Shown piece by piece: positions 18,545 to 25,864 of a stretch of DNA of 64,000 bases (position 1 is the stretch's first letter; every line of letters begins with the position of its first letter). A program made the position numbers and the translations under genes. The notes under the pieces are model-generated. The model was not told the origin of the DNA and ran no database searches. It worked only from the letters and a program-made list of their open reading frames with translations. Source of the stretch: Cupriavidus sp. WGlv3 (GTDB lineage Bacteria; Pseudomonadota; Gammaproteobacteria; Burkholderiales; Burkholderiaceae). The DNA lies in assembly GCF_023952475.1 (NCBI RefSeq), contig NZ_JALHRX010000003.1, positions 434,001 through 498,000 on the forward strand. The letters run 5' to 3'.

Positions 18545-18823
18545 GCGAGCACACAGGATGCCCGCACGGGGCGGACGAAAACGCTCCCGCTTGACCTCCT
18601 CCAGCGGCATGGCGCCGCTGTTCGCGGCAAGCACTGCGGTCATTGACTCCAGGCGCCAGTCTTCCTGCGACTCTCCGGGTGGTCCGGATGGGCGTCCGCG
18701 TCATGGGCGGAATCATGGGAAGCCTGCATGGATACAGAATGACCGAACTGCTGACCGCGTGACCCAGGCGGTCCGGGCCCGTCCGCATCCAAAGCCCGCC
18801 AGAGATGGCGGGCTTTTCATTTG
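18545..18823 (+). ncRNA. Candidate small RNA (promoter to terminator, no clear gene)
   Basis: About 275 nt between a good sigma-70 promoter and a T-tailed hairpin. The only small frame of note is 24 codons at 18688-18762, starting MGVRVMGGIM and ending MTELLTA, without a strong ribosome site. It does not match tmRNA, 4.5S or RNase P RNA as far as can be judged by eye. Could be a regulatory RNA or a small mRNA. Confidence 0.4.
18791..18823. terminator. Terminator between candidate sRNA and peptide operon
   Basis: Stem AAGCCCGCC / GGCGGGCTT with a 6-base loop. TTTTCATTT follows on the plus strand. On the minus strand the same stem lies just after the last peptide gene and can serve that operon too. 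Confidence 0.75.
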
Positions 18824-18838
18824 GGCCGGCGGGGCGCT

Positions 18839-19081
18839 TCAGTCCTCCGCATCCTTGCCCGCGGACTTGCGCGGGAGGCGGCCGAGCGGTGCCTCGCGCG
18901 GCATCACCTGGCGCTTGCCGGGCAAACCACCGGGGTAGTCGACGATGCGCACGGCGCCCTGGCGCCGCAAGCCATGCCATGCCTGGCCGCCGGCGGTGCG
19001 CCCGCCACCGAGGATGGTGGTCATGGCCTGCCGGTCGAGATCCATGCTGTCGGGCAAATCCTTGATGACGATCACTGCCAT
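18839..19081 (-). CDS. Double-glycine leader peptide precursor, divergent type
   Basis: 80 residues. The leader is 26 residues and shares the family pattern: DL at 8-9, LD at 15-16, Met20, then ILGG at 23-26, followed by a third Gly. The predicted mature part (54 residues) is basic, with GGLPGKRQ and LPRKSAGK, and lacks the Asn-rich core of the sister peptides. It is the last gene of a four-gene minus-strand operon. The leader fits a substrate of the C39 exporter at 32.4-35.5 kb. Not a recognised bacteriocin family. Confidence 0.7.
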   Translation of the reverse strand: MAVIVIKDLPDSMDLDRQAMTTILGGGRTAGGQAWHGLRRQGAVRIVDYPGGLPGKRQVMPREAPLGRLPRKSAGKDAED

Positions 19082-19184
19082 GGCTGTCTCCGGTCAAGCG
19101 GGACCACGGCCTTGCGGCCGCGGGACCGCTTCAGTATAGGCGAGGCGTCCCGCGCTCCTGCCTGCGGGCCGCCGCGCGCTGCGC

Positions 19185-19457
19185 TCACACGGCGGCAAAG
19201 TTGCCGGCCCATTGCGACGGGTTGACGTTGACGCGCACCGGACCGACGCCGGGGCCGACGAAGCTGTTGTTGAGCGTGTTGACGTTGATGCTCTGCAGCT
19301 GCGCGATGTTCTGGTTGACGTTGACGGTGACATTGGCGAGCGGGCCGACATCGCCGACACCGCGGCTGAGCCACGAGTTGCCGCCGCGTACGGCGCACAG
19401 CGAGGCACGGTCGAGTTCCTTGCTCAGGGCAAGGTCGCGGACGAGGATGGTTGACAT
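19185..19457 (-). CDS. Double-glycine leader peptide precursor, Val/Asn-repeat type
   Basis: 90 residues: 26-residue leader ending CAVRGG and a 64-residue mature part. The mature part alternates small hydrophobic residues with Asn/Gln (NVTVNVNQNIAQLQS, then INVNTLNNS), a pattern suited to stacked beta strands. NIAQLQS echoes the IAQMQS core of the three related peptides. An AAGGAG ribosome site lies six bases before ATG. Third gene of the operon; gap of 86 bp to the gene before it. Confidence 0.8.
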   Translation of the reverse strand: MSTILVRDLALSKELDRASLCAVRGGNSWLSRGVGDVGPLANVTVNVNQNIAQLQSINVNTLNNSFVGPGVGPVRVNVNPSQWAGNFAAV

Positions 19458-19543
19458 GATGGTGCTCCTTGAATCGGTGTGGGGGCGGCAGGCGCGGAGA
19501 TTGCTGCGGTCAGGCAGGCGCTCCGCGCGCTGCGCATCGGCGT

Positions 19544-19813
19544 TCAGCCGAAGATGTTGTTGGTGGCGTTCTGGTTGGTGTGCACGTCGGACTTGACGTG
19601 GTCCAGGAAGGCCGAGCCATTGCCGTTCAGGTTGGTGACGGACTGCATCTGCGCGATGCTTTGCACGGCGCTGATGCTCTTGTCGACCGACGCCTTGATC
19701 GGCATGTAGACGGCGGCGAAGGGCAGGTACGACATGCCGCCGCGCACGGCGTGCATGCGCTTGCTGTCGAGGGTTGCGGCGGCGGACAGGTCCTGGATGG
19801 TCAGCGTGGTCAT
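19544..19813 (-). CDS. Double-glycine leader peptide precursor, NLNGNG type (copy 2)
   Basis: 89 residues: 26-residue leader ending HAVRGG, then 63 residues. The mature part contains a hydrophobic start (SYLPFAAVYMP), an amphipathic KSISAVQSIAQMQS segment, the conserved VTNLNGNGSAFLDHV block and an Asn-rich end (NQNATNNIFG). About three quarters of residues match copy 1 by eye. Second gene of the operon, 53 bp after copy 1. A GGAGACCATC ribosome site precedes ATG. Confidence 0.85.
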   Translation of the reverse strand: MTTLTIQDLSAAATLDSKRMHAVRGGMSYLPFAAVYMPIKASVDKSISAVQSIAQMQSVTNLNGNGSAFLDHVKSDVHTNQNATNNIFG

Positions 19814-19866
19814 GATGGTCTCCGGTATCGGTAGTCAGTGTCTGGATTCAGTCAGCGGACGAAGGC

Positions 19867-20136
19867 TCAGCCGTAGATGTTGTTGGTGGCGTTCTGGTTG
19901 GTATGCACGTTGGACTTGACGTGGTCCAGGAAGGCCGAGCCGTTGCCGTTCAGGTTGGTGACGGACTGCATCTGCGCGATCTCCTGCACGGCGGTGATGC
20001 TCTTGTCGAGCGACAGCTTGACCGGGCTGTAGACGGCGGCGAACGGCATGTAGGCGATGCCGCCGCGCACGGCGTGCATGCCCTTGCGGTCCAGGGTTTC
20101 GGCGGAGGACAGGTCCTTGATGGTCAGCGTGGTCAT
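19867..20136 (-). CDS. Double-glycine leader peptide precursor, NLNGNG type (copy 1)
   Basis: 89 residues: 26-residue leader (DLS at 8-10, LD at 15-16, Met20, VRGG at 23-26) and 63 mature residues. Contains KSITAVQEIAQMQS, VTNLNGNGSAFLDHV and the tail TNQNATNNIYG. First gene of a four-gene operon driven by a sigma-54 promoter at 20217-20233. Its promoter and leader are nearly identical to those of copy 3 at 25417. Likely exported by the C39 ABC transporter of the same cluster; the role of the mature peptide is unknown. Confidence 0.87.
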   Translation of the reverse strand: MTTLTIKDLSSAETLDRKGMHAVRGGIAYMPFAAVYSPVKLSLDKSITAVQEIAQMQSVTNLNGNGSAFLDHVKSNVHTNQNATNNIYG

Positions 20137-20186
20137 GATGGTCTCCAGTAGAGGAAGGTGTTGCCTTGGGTTTGGGGTTCGAGCAT
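20133..20186 (-). CDS. Possible 17-codon upstream reading frame
   Basis: Starts MLEPQTQGNT and stops with a TGA that overlaps the ATG of the peptide gene (ATGA). Present at the same place before the 25417 copy, but the duplication is too recent to prove selection. No clear ribosome site. Confidence 0.25.
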   Translation of the reverse strand: MLEPQTQGNTFLYWRPS

Positions 20187-20216
20187 CGGGTTGGTGTCGC
20201 GCTCGGGAGGGACAAA

Positions 20217-20233
20217 CGCAGGGACTGTGCCAG
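20217..20233 (-). promoter_or_regulatory. Sigma-54 promoter of the four-peptide operon
   Basis: Minus strand TGGCAC, 5 bases, CTGC: GG and GC are 10 bases apart as required for -24/-12 recognition. Transcription would start about 70 bases before the first peptide gene. Confidence 0.7.
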
Positions 20234-20328
20234 GGCCGTGGGCACGCGCGCTGCGCGCACGCAAGTGCCTGAAAACAAGGGGAATTCGCAGTCGATGTCG
20301 ACTCGCGGGCACGGCCCGCGCGGCGCAG

Positions 20329-20380
20329 CCAACAACCCGGTGTGATGGGCCGCGGCCAACACAGGCGGCGGCGGTGTTGG
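20329..20380. promoter_or_regulatory. Candidate activator sites (TGTTGG / CCAACA)
   Basis: CCAACA at 20329-20334 and 20356-20361 and TGTTGG at 20375-20380, about 100-150 bp upstream of the sigma-54 promoter. The same words occur at similar distance upstream of 25320. Fits enhancer sites for the sigma-54 activator at 35.5 kb. This divergent gap (20137-20544) holds no other gene. Confidence 0.4.
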
Positions 20381-20464
20381 TGCCGCTGCGACAGTGCCGC
20401 GCGCGGGCGGCCAGCGCGCATGCAAAGCGCGCCGAGGTGCGGTCGCATGCGGCCCTCGCATGGT

Positions 20465-20493
20465 TTGCGCATGCCTTGGGTGCGCACTAGTAT
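20465..20493 (+). promoter_or_regulatory. Possible sigma-70 promoter of the kinase gene
   Basis: TTGCGC, 17-bp spacer, TAGTAT. Moderate match only; lies 50 bp before the coding region. Confidence 0.35.
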
Positions 20494-20544
20494 CCAGCGA
20501 GGAGAGGGCATATCCGCAGGGTGGGACAAGCCCTGCCAGCAACC

Positions 20545-22641
20545 ATGTCAGGGCATCCCGTGGCCAGTCTCAAAGACCTGATCCGCAAGTTCCAGAACGG
20601 TGGTCTCTCCGACGACGAGTTCGTCGCGTCATTCGAAACGGCCCTGGCGCAAGATCCCACCACGCCGAGCCAGGCAGCACGGGTGGTGATCGAGGAAAAC
20701 ACGCGCTTTCCGTTTCCGCCCGCGGTCTATGCCGAAGTCATGCGGCGCATCGAGCGCCGCGGCGCTACCCAATACGACGGTGCCAGCGACGCCACGCGGC
20801 TGGCCGGCACGGAGACCGGCTCGATGTATGCAGCCTCGCCCGAGCCCGGCACGCTGCCGCAGACGCCGGCCACCAAGGGCGTGGGCGATACGCTCAATGG
20901 CCGCTTCGTGCTGGAGGAATGCCTGGGCGTCGGCGGCATGGGCACGGTCTACAAGGCGCTCGACCTGCGCAAGCTGGAAGCCTCGGACCGCCGGCCGTAC
21001 ATCGCCATCAAGGTGCTGAACCTGCAATTCAGCGGCCATCCCAAGTCGCTGATGGCGCTGCAGCGCGAGGCGCGCAAGGCGCAGACGCTGGCGCACCGGA
21101 ATATCGTCACGGTCTATGACTTCGACCGCGACGGACCGGTGGTCTTCCTCACCATGGAGTACCTGTCGGGCTCGTCGCTCAACCATGTGCTCAAGGCCCC
21201 GGGCTTTGCCGGCATGCCGATGGCGCGCGCCATGCCCATCATCCGGGGCATGGGCAATGCGCTGGCGTATGCGCACGAGCGCGGCTTCGTGCACTGCGAC
21301 TTCAAGCCCGCCAATGTCTTCCTGACCGACAACGGCGAGGTCAAGGTGATCGACTTCGGCATCGCGCGCGGCTTCCTGCCGCCGGCCGACGAGTCCGACC
21401 GCACCGTATTCGATCCCGGTTCGCTGGGCGGCATGACGCCGGCCTACGCCAGCCCCGAGATGTTCGAGCATCGCGAGCCCGACCCCCGCGACGATATCTT
21501 CGCGCTGGCCTGCGTGACCTACGAGCTGCTGAGCGGCAAGCATCCCTACCAGCGGCTCTCGGCCAACCAGGCGCGCGAAGCCGGGCTCAAGCCGGCGCCA
21601 CTGCCGCCGCTGGGCCGCACGCAATGGAAGACCCTGCGTGAAGCACTTTCGCTGGACCGCGAAACGCGCACGCCCACGGTTGCGCGCTTCCTGCAGGGCA
21701 TGAGCGCGTCGCCGGCCGCCGTCAGCGGCCCGGCGCGCCGCTCCGGCCCGCTGGTGGCGGGCGGCGTGCTGAGCGTGCTGGCCGGCGTGGCGGCACTCGG
21801 CTACTACGCCTGGCAGTCGCAGCGGCCAGCTGAAGCCCCGGCCGCGGATGCCGGCGCGACCGCGCCGCTCAGCGCTGCCGCGCCGGTGGCGGAGCCGCCC
21901 GCTGCGCCCGCGCCTGCGCCGCCAGCCCCCGCGCCCGCGCCCGCGCCGGCCGCCGCGGTGGAACTGTCGATGGCCGAGGTCGGCAAGTTGCTGGCCGCGG
22001 TGCCGTGCTCGCTGCTTGCCGGCGCGCGCCAGGACCAGACCCTGCACGTACGCGGCTACCTGGCCGAGAGCGTGGGTGCCGCGCGCCTGCGCGAACAGCT
22101 CAGTGGCTTGCCCGGAGCCAACGCGCTGCGCGAGGTGGTGGTGGACGCCCAGCCGCTGGCCGCCGACAAATGCGAGGTGGCCAGGATGATCGCGCCGTAC
22201 TGGTCTGGCAATCGGCAGGGCGAGACGGCGTCGTCGCTGCAGTTGCGCGGCAAGGGCACGCAACTGACCGAGGGCGCGCCGATGGTGCTCGACCTGCGCA
22301 CGCCGGCGCAGGATTCCTATGTCTATGTCGATTACTTTGCCGCCGACGGCAAGGTGGCGCACATGGTGCCGAGCCAGCGCATACCGGCCCACCAGGCGCC
22401 GCCGGCGTATCACGCCACCGTCGGCGACAGCGGCGACTGGATCGTCTCAGCGCCCTTCGGCAACGAACTGGTGGTGCTGCTGACCACGCCGGCGCCGCTG
22501 TTCGCGGCGCGCCGGGCCGAGGTGGAGTCGCGCCAGGACTATTTGCGCGCGCTGGAAAAACCGCTGGCGCAGATGGCGCGCACCTATGGCCGCGACCGCA
22601 TCAGCGCGGACCTGGTGCAGATTTCCACGCGCGCACGCTGA
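20545..22641 (+). CDS. Membrane Ser/Thr protein kinase with DUF4384-like C-terminus
   Basis: 698 residues. Kinase domain at about 120-395 with LGVGGMGTVY (Gly loop), K156 in IAIK, HCDFKPANV (D252, K254, N257) and DFG at 270-272. HRD is replaced by HCD, so Arg is missing and activation-loop control may differ. A helix at about 398-420 crosses the membrane, then a Pro/Ala linker and a C-terminal domain resembling DUF4384. First 110 residues are not recognised. Kinase, FHA protein and phosphatase of this cluster look like one signalling set. The start is uncertain: GTG 20521 lies 13 bases after AGGAGAGG and is an alternative. Confidence 0.9.
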   Translation: MSGHPVASLKDLIRKFQNGGLSDDEFVASFETALAQDPTTPSQAARVVIEENTRFPFPPAVYAEVMRRIERRGATQYDGASDATRLAGTETGSMYAASPEPGTLPQTPATKGVGDTLNGRFVLEECLGVGGMGTVYKALDLRKLEASDRRPYIAIKVLNLQFSGHPKSLMALQREARKAQTLAHRNIVTVYDFDRDGPVVFLTMEYLSGSSLNHVLKAPGFAGMPMARAMPIIRGMGNALAYAHERGFVHCDFKPANVFLTDNGEVKVIDFGIARGFLPPADESDRTVFDPGSLGGMTPAYASPEMFEHREPDPRDDIFALACVTYELLSGKHPYQRLSANQAREAGLKPAPLPPLGRTQWKTLREALSLDRETRTPTVARFLQGMSASPAAVSGPARRSGPLVAGGVLSVLAGVAALGYYAWQSQRPAEAPAADAGATAPLSAAAPVAEPPAAPAPAPPAPAPAPAPAAAVELSMAEVGKLLAAVPCSLLAGARQDQTLHVRGYLAESVGAARLREQLSGLPGANALREVVVDAQPLAADKCEVARMIAPYWSGNRQGETASSLQLRGKGTQLTEGAPMVLDLRTPAQDSYVYVDYFAADGKVAHMVPSQRIPAHQAPPAYHATVGDSGDWIVSAPFGNELVVLLTTPAPLFAARRAEVESRQDYLRALEKPLAQMARTYGRDRISADLVQISTRAR

Positions 22642-22690
22642 TGGCGCCGACCACGGCCCCGGGGCTTGCGCTTCACGCCGCAGCGGCCTG

Positions 22691-23911
22691 CTACTTCATC
22701 TCCCGCACCACGCGAAAACCGTTCTGCGACTGCCGCACGCTCGGGCTGTACTTGAAGCGCGTCGACGACACCATGTAGCTGGCGCCTTCGCGCCACGAGC
22801 CGCCGCGGATGACACGGGCGCCGCAGGCGTTCTCGTTCCATGCGCGCCCGTCGGCGGGGGCGCCCTTGTATGAGCTGTGCCAGCAATCGGCGACCCATTC
22901 CCACACGCTGCCGTTGACGTCGTGCAGGCCGTAGGGGTTGGCCGCGAACGAGCCCACCGGCGCCGGCGCATCCTGGTTCCATGGGTCGCCGCAGTCCTTG
23001 CAGTTGGCATTGCCCTTGCGCATCTGGTCGCCCCACCAGTAAGTGCTGGCACTGCCGCCGCGCGCCGCGTATTCCCATTCCGCCTCGGTGGGCAGCCGGT
23101 AGCTCTTGCCGGTGGTCTTGCTGAGCCACGCCACGTACTGCTGCGCGTCGTCCCAGCTGACGTCGCGCACCGGCGCGTTCTTCGCGCTGTCGGCGACGGT
23201 GGGAATGCGCTGGCAGCCGCCGGCGTCGGCGCAGGCGTTCCATTGTTCGACCGTGACTTCATAGCGGCCGATGGCAAAGGGCTGGGCGATCGAGACTTGA
23301 TGGGGCGGCTTTTCGGCCGGGTCGCTGGCGCTGCTGCCCATGGTGAAGCTGCCCGCCGGCACCGTGACCAGCGCCGGGCAGGCCGGGCAATCGCGGATCT
23401 CGGCGGTGCGCAGCGTGGCACTGACCACGCCGTCGCCTGCCGGGCCGGCGCGCGGCGCCGCGGGCGCTGGTGTTGAAGGGCGCGCGGCCGCGGGCGCGGC
23501 CGGTGCAGCCTTGGCCGGGGGTGCCGAAGCCGTGGCTGGCGCAGGGGATCGCGAAGCCTGTCCGCCGGCGCGTGGCTGCGGCGCGGGCGCCTGCGCCTTG
23601 GGCGCGGGGGCGCTGCCCGCCAGGCGCTCGAGCCGCGCCCTGGCCAGTCCCGCGAAGCGGCCGTTGGGGTACTGCTTCAGGTAGGCCTCGTAGTCGGCGG
23701 CGTAGTTGCTGTTCTTGATCGATTCCCAGAAGCTCAGCTCATACTGCTCGTCGGTGTTCTTCGGCATGATGCCGGCCAGCAGTGGCGGGGGTTGCGCCGC
23801 CGAATCTTGCGTCGATTCGCCGGCCGCGGGCATTGCGGTGGCGAGCAGCGCTGCCGTGGCGGCCATCGGGATCATCGCAGCCACGCGTACGACTGGTAGG
23901 TTGCGCCACAT
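22691..23911 (-). CDS. Exported SUMF1 (formylglycine-enzyme fold) protein
   Basis: 406 residues. Signal peptide at about 1-33 ([21 protein letters not shown]). Residues 45-100 carry the [12 protein letters not shown]...[11 protein letters not shown] motif often found beside caspase-like and SUMF1 domains, then a Pro/Ala linker. The SUMF1 domain spans about 185-405 ([42 protein letters not shown]). The DinB domain and HX3HXE iron motif of EgtB are absent, so it is not an ergothioneine enzyme. In this setting it may be a periplasmic sensor or modify the exported peptides; both are guesses. ATG 23911 has a GAGGTG ribosome site. Convergent with the kinase gene. Confidence 0.85.
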   Translation of the reverse strand: MWRNLPVVRVAAMIPMAATAALLATAMPAAGESTQDSAAQPPPLLAGIMPKNTDEQYELSFWESIKNSNYAADYEAYLKQYPNGRFAGLARARLERLAGSAPAPKAQAPAPQPRAGGQASRSPAPATASAPPAKAAPAAPAAARPSTPAPAAPRAGPAGDGVVSATLRTAEIRDCPACPALVTVPAGSFTMGSSASDPAEKPPHQVSIAQPFAIGRYEVTVEQWNACADAGGCQRIPTVADSAKNAPVRDVSWDDAQQYVAWLSKTTGKSYRLPTEAEWEYAARGGSASTYWWGDQMRKGNANCKDCGDPWNQDAPAPVGSFAANPYGLHDVNGSVWEWVADCWHSSYKGAPADGRAWNENACGARVIRGGSWREGASYMVSSTRFKYSPSVRQSQNGFRVVREMK

Positions 23912-24201
23912 CTTCACACCTCGCTGGAGCCGCCGCGATTCCATTGCATGCCGTACCCGCCGGCATGCGCTGGGCACATTGGGGTGTGGCCAGGACGTCG
24001 ACCGGCTTGCTTCAAGATAGCACAGCGCGTGTGGATGCGGCGGAGCATTGCGAGGCCGCCGCCGCACGCCGGGGTCGCCTTTTCCGCGCTTGCGTTCTAA
24101 CCTGAATGACGAATCGCCGAGCGCTGACCAACAAGCAACAACAAGGGGCTTTCGGGACAACGTGATCGGGTTTCGGGATAGATCTCGGGGAGGCGACGCG
24201 T

Positions 24202-24627
24202 ATGTCCAGACGATTCCTGCTCCGCCTGCTGGCGGCCGCCACGCTGGCTGCCGTGCCTTCGCTGTCGTTGCCGACGGCAGCTCCGCCCAATGCCGAGGCC
24301 TATATCATCTGGCCGTACGACGGCGCCGTCATCGGCGGCGGCAAGTTCTGGGTGCGCATGGGCCTGCGCAATATGGGCGTATGCCCCAAGGGCGTCGAAT
24401 CGCCGCGCTGCGGACACCATCACCTGCTGATCGATACCGAGCTGCCGCCACTCGACAAGGAAATCCCCTCGGACAAGAACCACCTGCACTTCGGCGCGGG
24501 CGAGACCGATGCGCGCATCGAACTGCCGCCAGGCAAGCACACGCTGCAATTGCTGATGGGCGACGCCAAGCATGTCCCGTTCGAGCCGCCGATCTATTCG
24601 AAGAAGATCACGATCACGGTGAAATAG
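24202..24627 (+). CDS. Exported DUF4399 protein (paralogue 1)
   Basis: 141 residues with a signal peptide ([19 protein letters not shown], cleavage near residue 25). The body has [25 protein letters not shown] and [13 protein letters not shown], the conserved His-rich blocks of DUF4399. His clusters suggest metal binding, but the family has no proven function. A GGGGAGG ribosome site precedes ATG. Divergent from the SUMF1 gene (290-bp gap without other genes). Confidence 0.85.
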   Translation: MSRRFLLRLLAAATLAAVPSLSLPTAAPPNAEAYIIWPYDGAVIGGGKFWVRMGLRNMGVCPKGVESPRCGHHHLLIDTELPPLDKEIPSDKNHLHFGAGETDARIELPPGKHTLQLLMGDAKHVPFEPPIYSKKITITVK

Positions 24628-24685
24628 CGCCGCAGCGTGCGCCGCGCTCGCCGGCGCAGGCTGATCAACAAACAGGGAGAGCGCC

Positions 24686-25114
24686 ATGTCCCGACTACTT
24701 GCCGCGGCTGTCTTCGCCGTCAGCCTGTTGCTGTCCGCGTGGGTGCAGGGCGGTCCCACGGCTGCGCCGCCCAATGCCTATCTGTACATCGGCTGGCCCA
24801 ATGACGGCCAGACCTTGCCCGCCGGCAAGCCGTTCAAGGTGTGGTTCGGGCTGCGCAACATGGGGGTGGCGCCCAAGGACGTGAAGTTTCCCAATACGGG
24901 GCACCATCACTTGCTGATCGACGTGGAGTTGCCGCCGATGGACAAGGAGATTCCCAACGACCGCAACCATCTGCATTTCGGCGCGGGCGAGACCGAGACC
25001 ATGATCGAGCTGGCGCCGGGCAAGCACACGCTGCAACTGCTGATGGGCGATGACAAGCACATACCGACCAACCCGCCGGTGTATTCGAAGCGGATCACGA
25101 TCTATGTGAAGTAG
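24686..25114 (+). CDS. Exported DUF4399 protein (paralogue 2)
   Basis: 142 residues, strongly similar to the protein encoded 59 bp upstream: [38 protein letters not shown]. Signal peptide at about 1-23. The lack of the two Cys found in paralogue 1 (CPKG and RCGHHH) is the main difference. The pair looks like a tandem duplication in one operon. Confidence 0.85.
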   Translation: MSRLLAAAVFAVSLLLSAWVQGGPTAAPPNAYLYIGWPNDGQTLPAGKPFKVWFGLRNMGVAPKDVKFPNTGHHHLLIDVELPPMDKEIPNDRNHLHFGAGETETMIELAPGKHTLQLLMGDDKHIPTNPPVYSKRITIYVK

Positions 25115-25135
25115 GCCTGCCGCACGCAGTCTGGT

Positions 25136-25163
25136 GACCCGGCCTGAATCGGGCCGGGTTGTT
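25136..25163 (+). terminator. Hairpin after the DUF4399 pair
   Basis: Stem ACCCGGCC / GGCCGGGT, 6-7 base loop, then TGTTGG; weak U-run. It overlaps a candidate activator site. Confidence 0.4.
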
Positions 25164-25198
25164 GGCCCGCTCCCAACACGCGTCCTCCCATCTGTTGG
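25160..25198. promoter_or_regulatory. Candidate activator sites (TGTTGG / CCAACA)
   Basis: TGTTGG 25160-25165 and CCAACA 25173-25178 form an inverted repeat with a 7-bp centre; another TGTTGG at 25193-25198. They lie 125-160 bp before the sigma-54 promoter at 25320. Confidence 0.4.
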
Positions 25199-25319
25199 TG
25201 GCTTCCCGCCACCGCGCCGCTCATCCATCGCGAAGCAGTCGTCCCCGGCCACGCGCCGGGAACGAAAAAAACCCGTGTTTACAGGCATTTCCGCGATCCG
25301 GTCGGGCCTCGCGGGCGCG

Positions 25320-25336
25320 CTGGCACAGTCCCTGCG
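25320..25336 (+). promoter_or_regulatory. Sigma-54 promoter of peptide copy 3
   Basis: TGGCAC at 25321-25326, 5 bases, CTGC at 25332-25335; same sequence as the minus-strand promoter at 20217-20233. Confidence 0.7.
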
Positions 25337-25366
25337 TTTGTCCCTCCCGAGCGCGACACCAACCCG

Positions 25367-25420
25367 ATGCTCGAACCCCAAGCCCAAGGCAATACCTTCC
25401 TCTACTGGAGACCATCATGA
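25367..25420 (+). CDS. Possible 17-codon upstream reading frame
   Basis: Starts MLEPQAQGNT; its TGA overlaps the ATG of the following peptide gene. Differs from the copy at 20133-20186 by one residue. No clear ribosome site; may be chance. Confidence 0.25.
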   Translation: MLEPQAQGNTFLYWRPS

Positions 25421-25683
25421 CCAAGCTGACCCTCACCGACCTGACCACCGCCGAAACCCTGGACCGCAAGGCCATGCACGATGTGCGCGGCGGCCGCGCG
25501 CTGCCGTTCGTGGCCGTGTTCCAGCCGCTGAACCTGTCGTTCGACAAGAGCATCACCGCCGTGCAGGAGATCGCGCAGATGCAGTCCGTCACCAACCTGA
25601 ACGGCAACGGCTCGGCCTTCCTCGACCATGTCCGTTCGCATGTGGATACCAACCAGAACGCCAGCAACAACATCTATCGTTGA
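25417..25683 (+). CDS. Double-glycine leader peptide precursor, NLNGNG type (copy 3)
   Basis: 88 residues: 26-residue leader ending HDVRGG and 62 mature residues with KSITAVQEIAQMQS, VTNLNGNGSAFLDHV and the tail TNQNASNNIYR. The middle block is identical to copies 1 and 2, while the first 20 mature residues vary. Own sigma-54 promoter and own terminator, so monocistronic. TGGAGACCATC ribosome site. Confidence 0.87.
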   Translation: MTKLTLTDLTTAETLDRKAMHDVRGGRALPFVAVFQPLNLSFDKSITAVQEIAQMQSVTNLNGNGSAFLDHVRSHVDTNQNASNNIYR

Positions 25684-25704
25684 GAGGATGGTTGAGATGG
25701 CGCA

Positions 25705-25734
25705 GCGCCGCGGGGGCGTCCCCGCGGCGCTTTT
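25705..25734 (+). terminator. Terminator after peptide copy 3
   Basis: Stem GCGCCGCGGG / CCCGCGGCGC with 6-base loop and TTTT. Confidence 0.8.
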
Positions 25735-25756
25735 GCCGACCCCGTGCCGATCGGGG

Positions 25757-25785
25757 TTGGAGCGCGCGCCCGCGCGCACCACAAT
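25757..25785 (+). promoter_or_regulatory. Possible promoter of the TolC-like gene
   Basis: TTGGAG, 17-bp spacer, CACAAT. Modest match. Confidence 0.3.
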
Positions 25786-25809
25786 ACAGACAGACGTGGT
25801 GGCCCCGTT

Positions 25810-25825
25810 GTACCGGAACCGGTAC
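25810..25825. promoter_or_regulatory. Inverted repeat, possible operator
   Basis: GTACCGG-AA-CCGGTAC, perfect arms, 40 bp before the TolC-like start and downstream of its possible promoter. Confidence 0.4.
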
Positions 25826-25864
25826 AGCCCTGCGGACCGCCGCCGTCGCACGCAGGAAGACATC

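Larger units (their letters stand above)
20133..20233 (-). repeat. Promoter-leader repeat, arm A
   Basis: 101 bp from the sigma-54 promoter to the first peptide codons. Differs at only two positions from 25320-25420, which lies in opposite orientation. The similarity continues into the coding sequence at lower level. Confidence 0.85.
25320..25420 (+). repeat. Promoter-leader repeat, arm B
   Basis: 101 bp, two differences from 20133-20233 in inverted orientation. Arms enclose about 5.1 kb with the kinase, SUMF1 and DUF4399 genes. Confidence 0.85.

Noticed and set aside
22691..23911. SUMF1 gene as a second ergothioneine enzyme
   Set aside because: It has a signal peptide and no DinB domain or HX3HXE iron motif.
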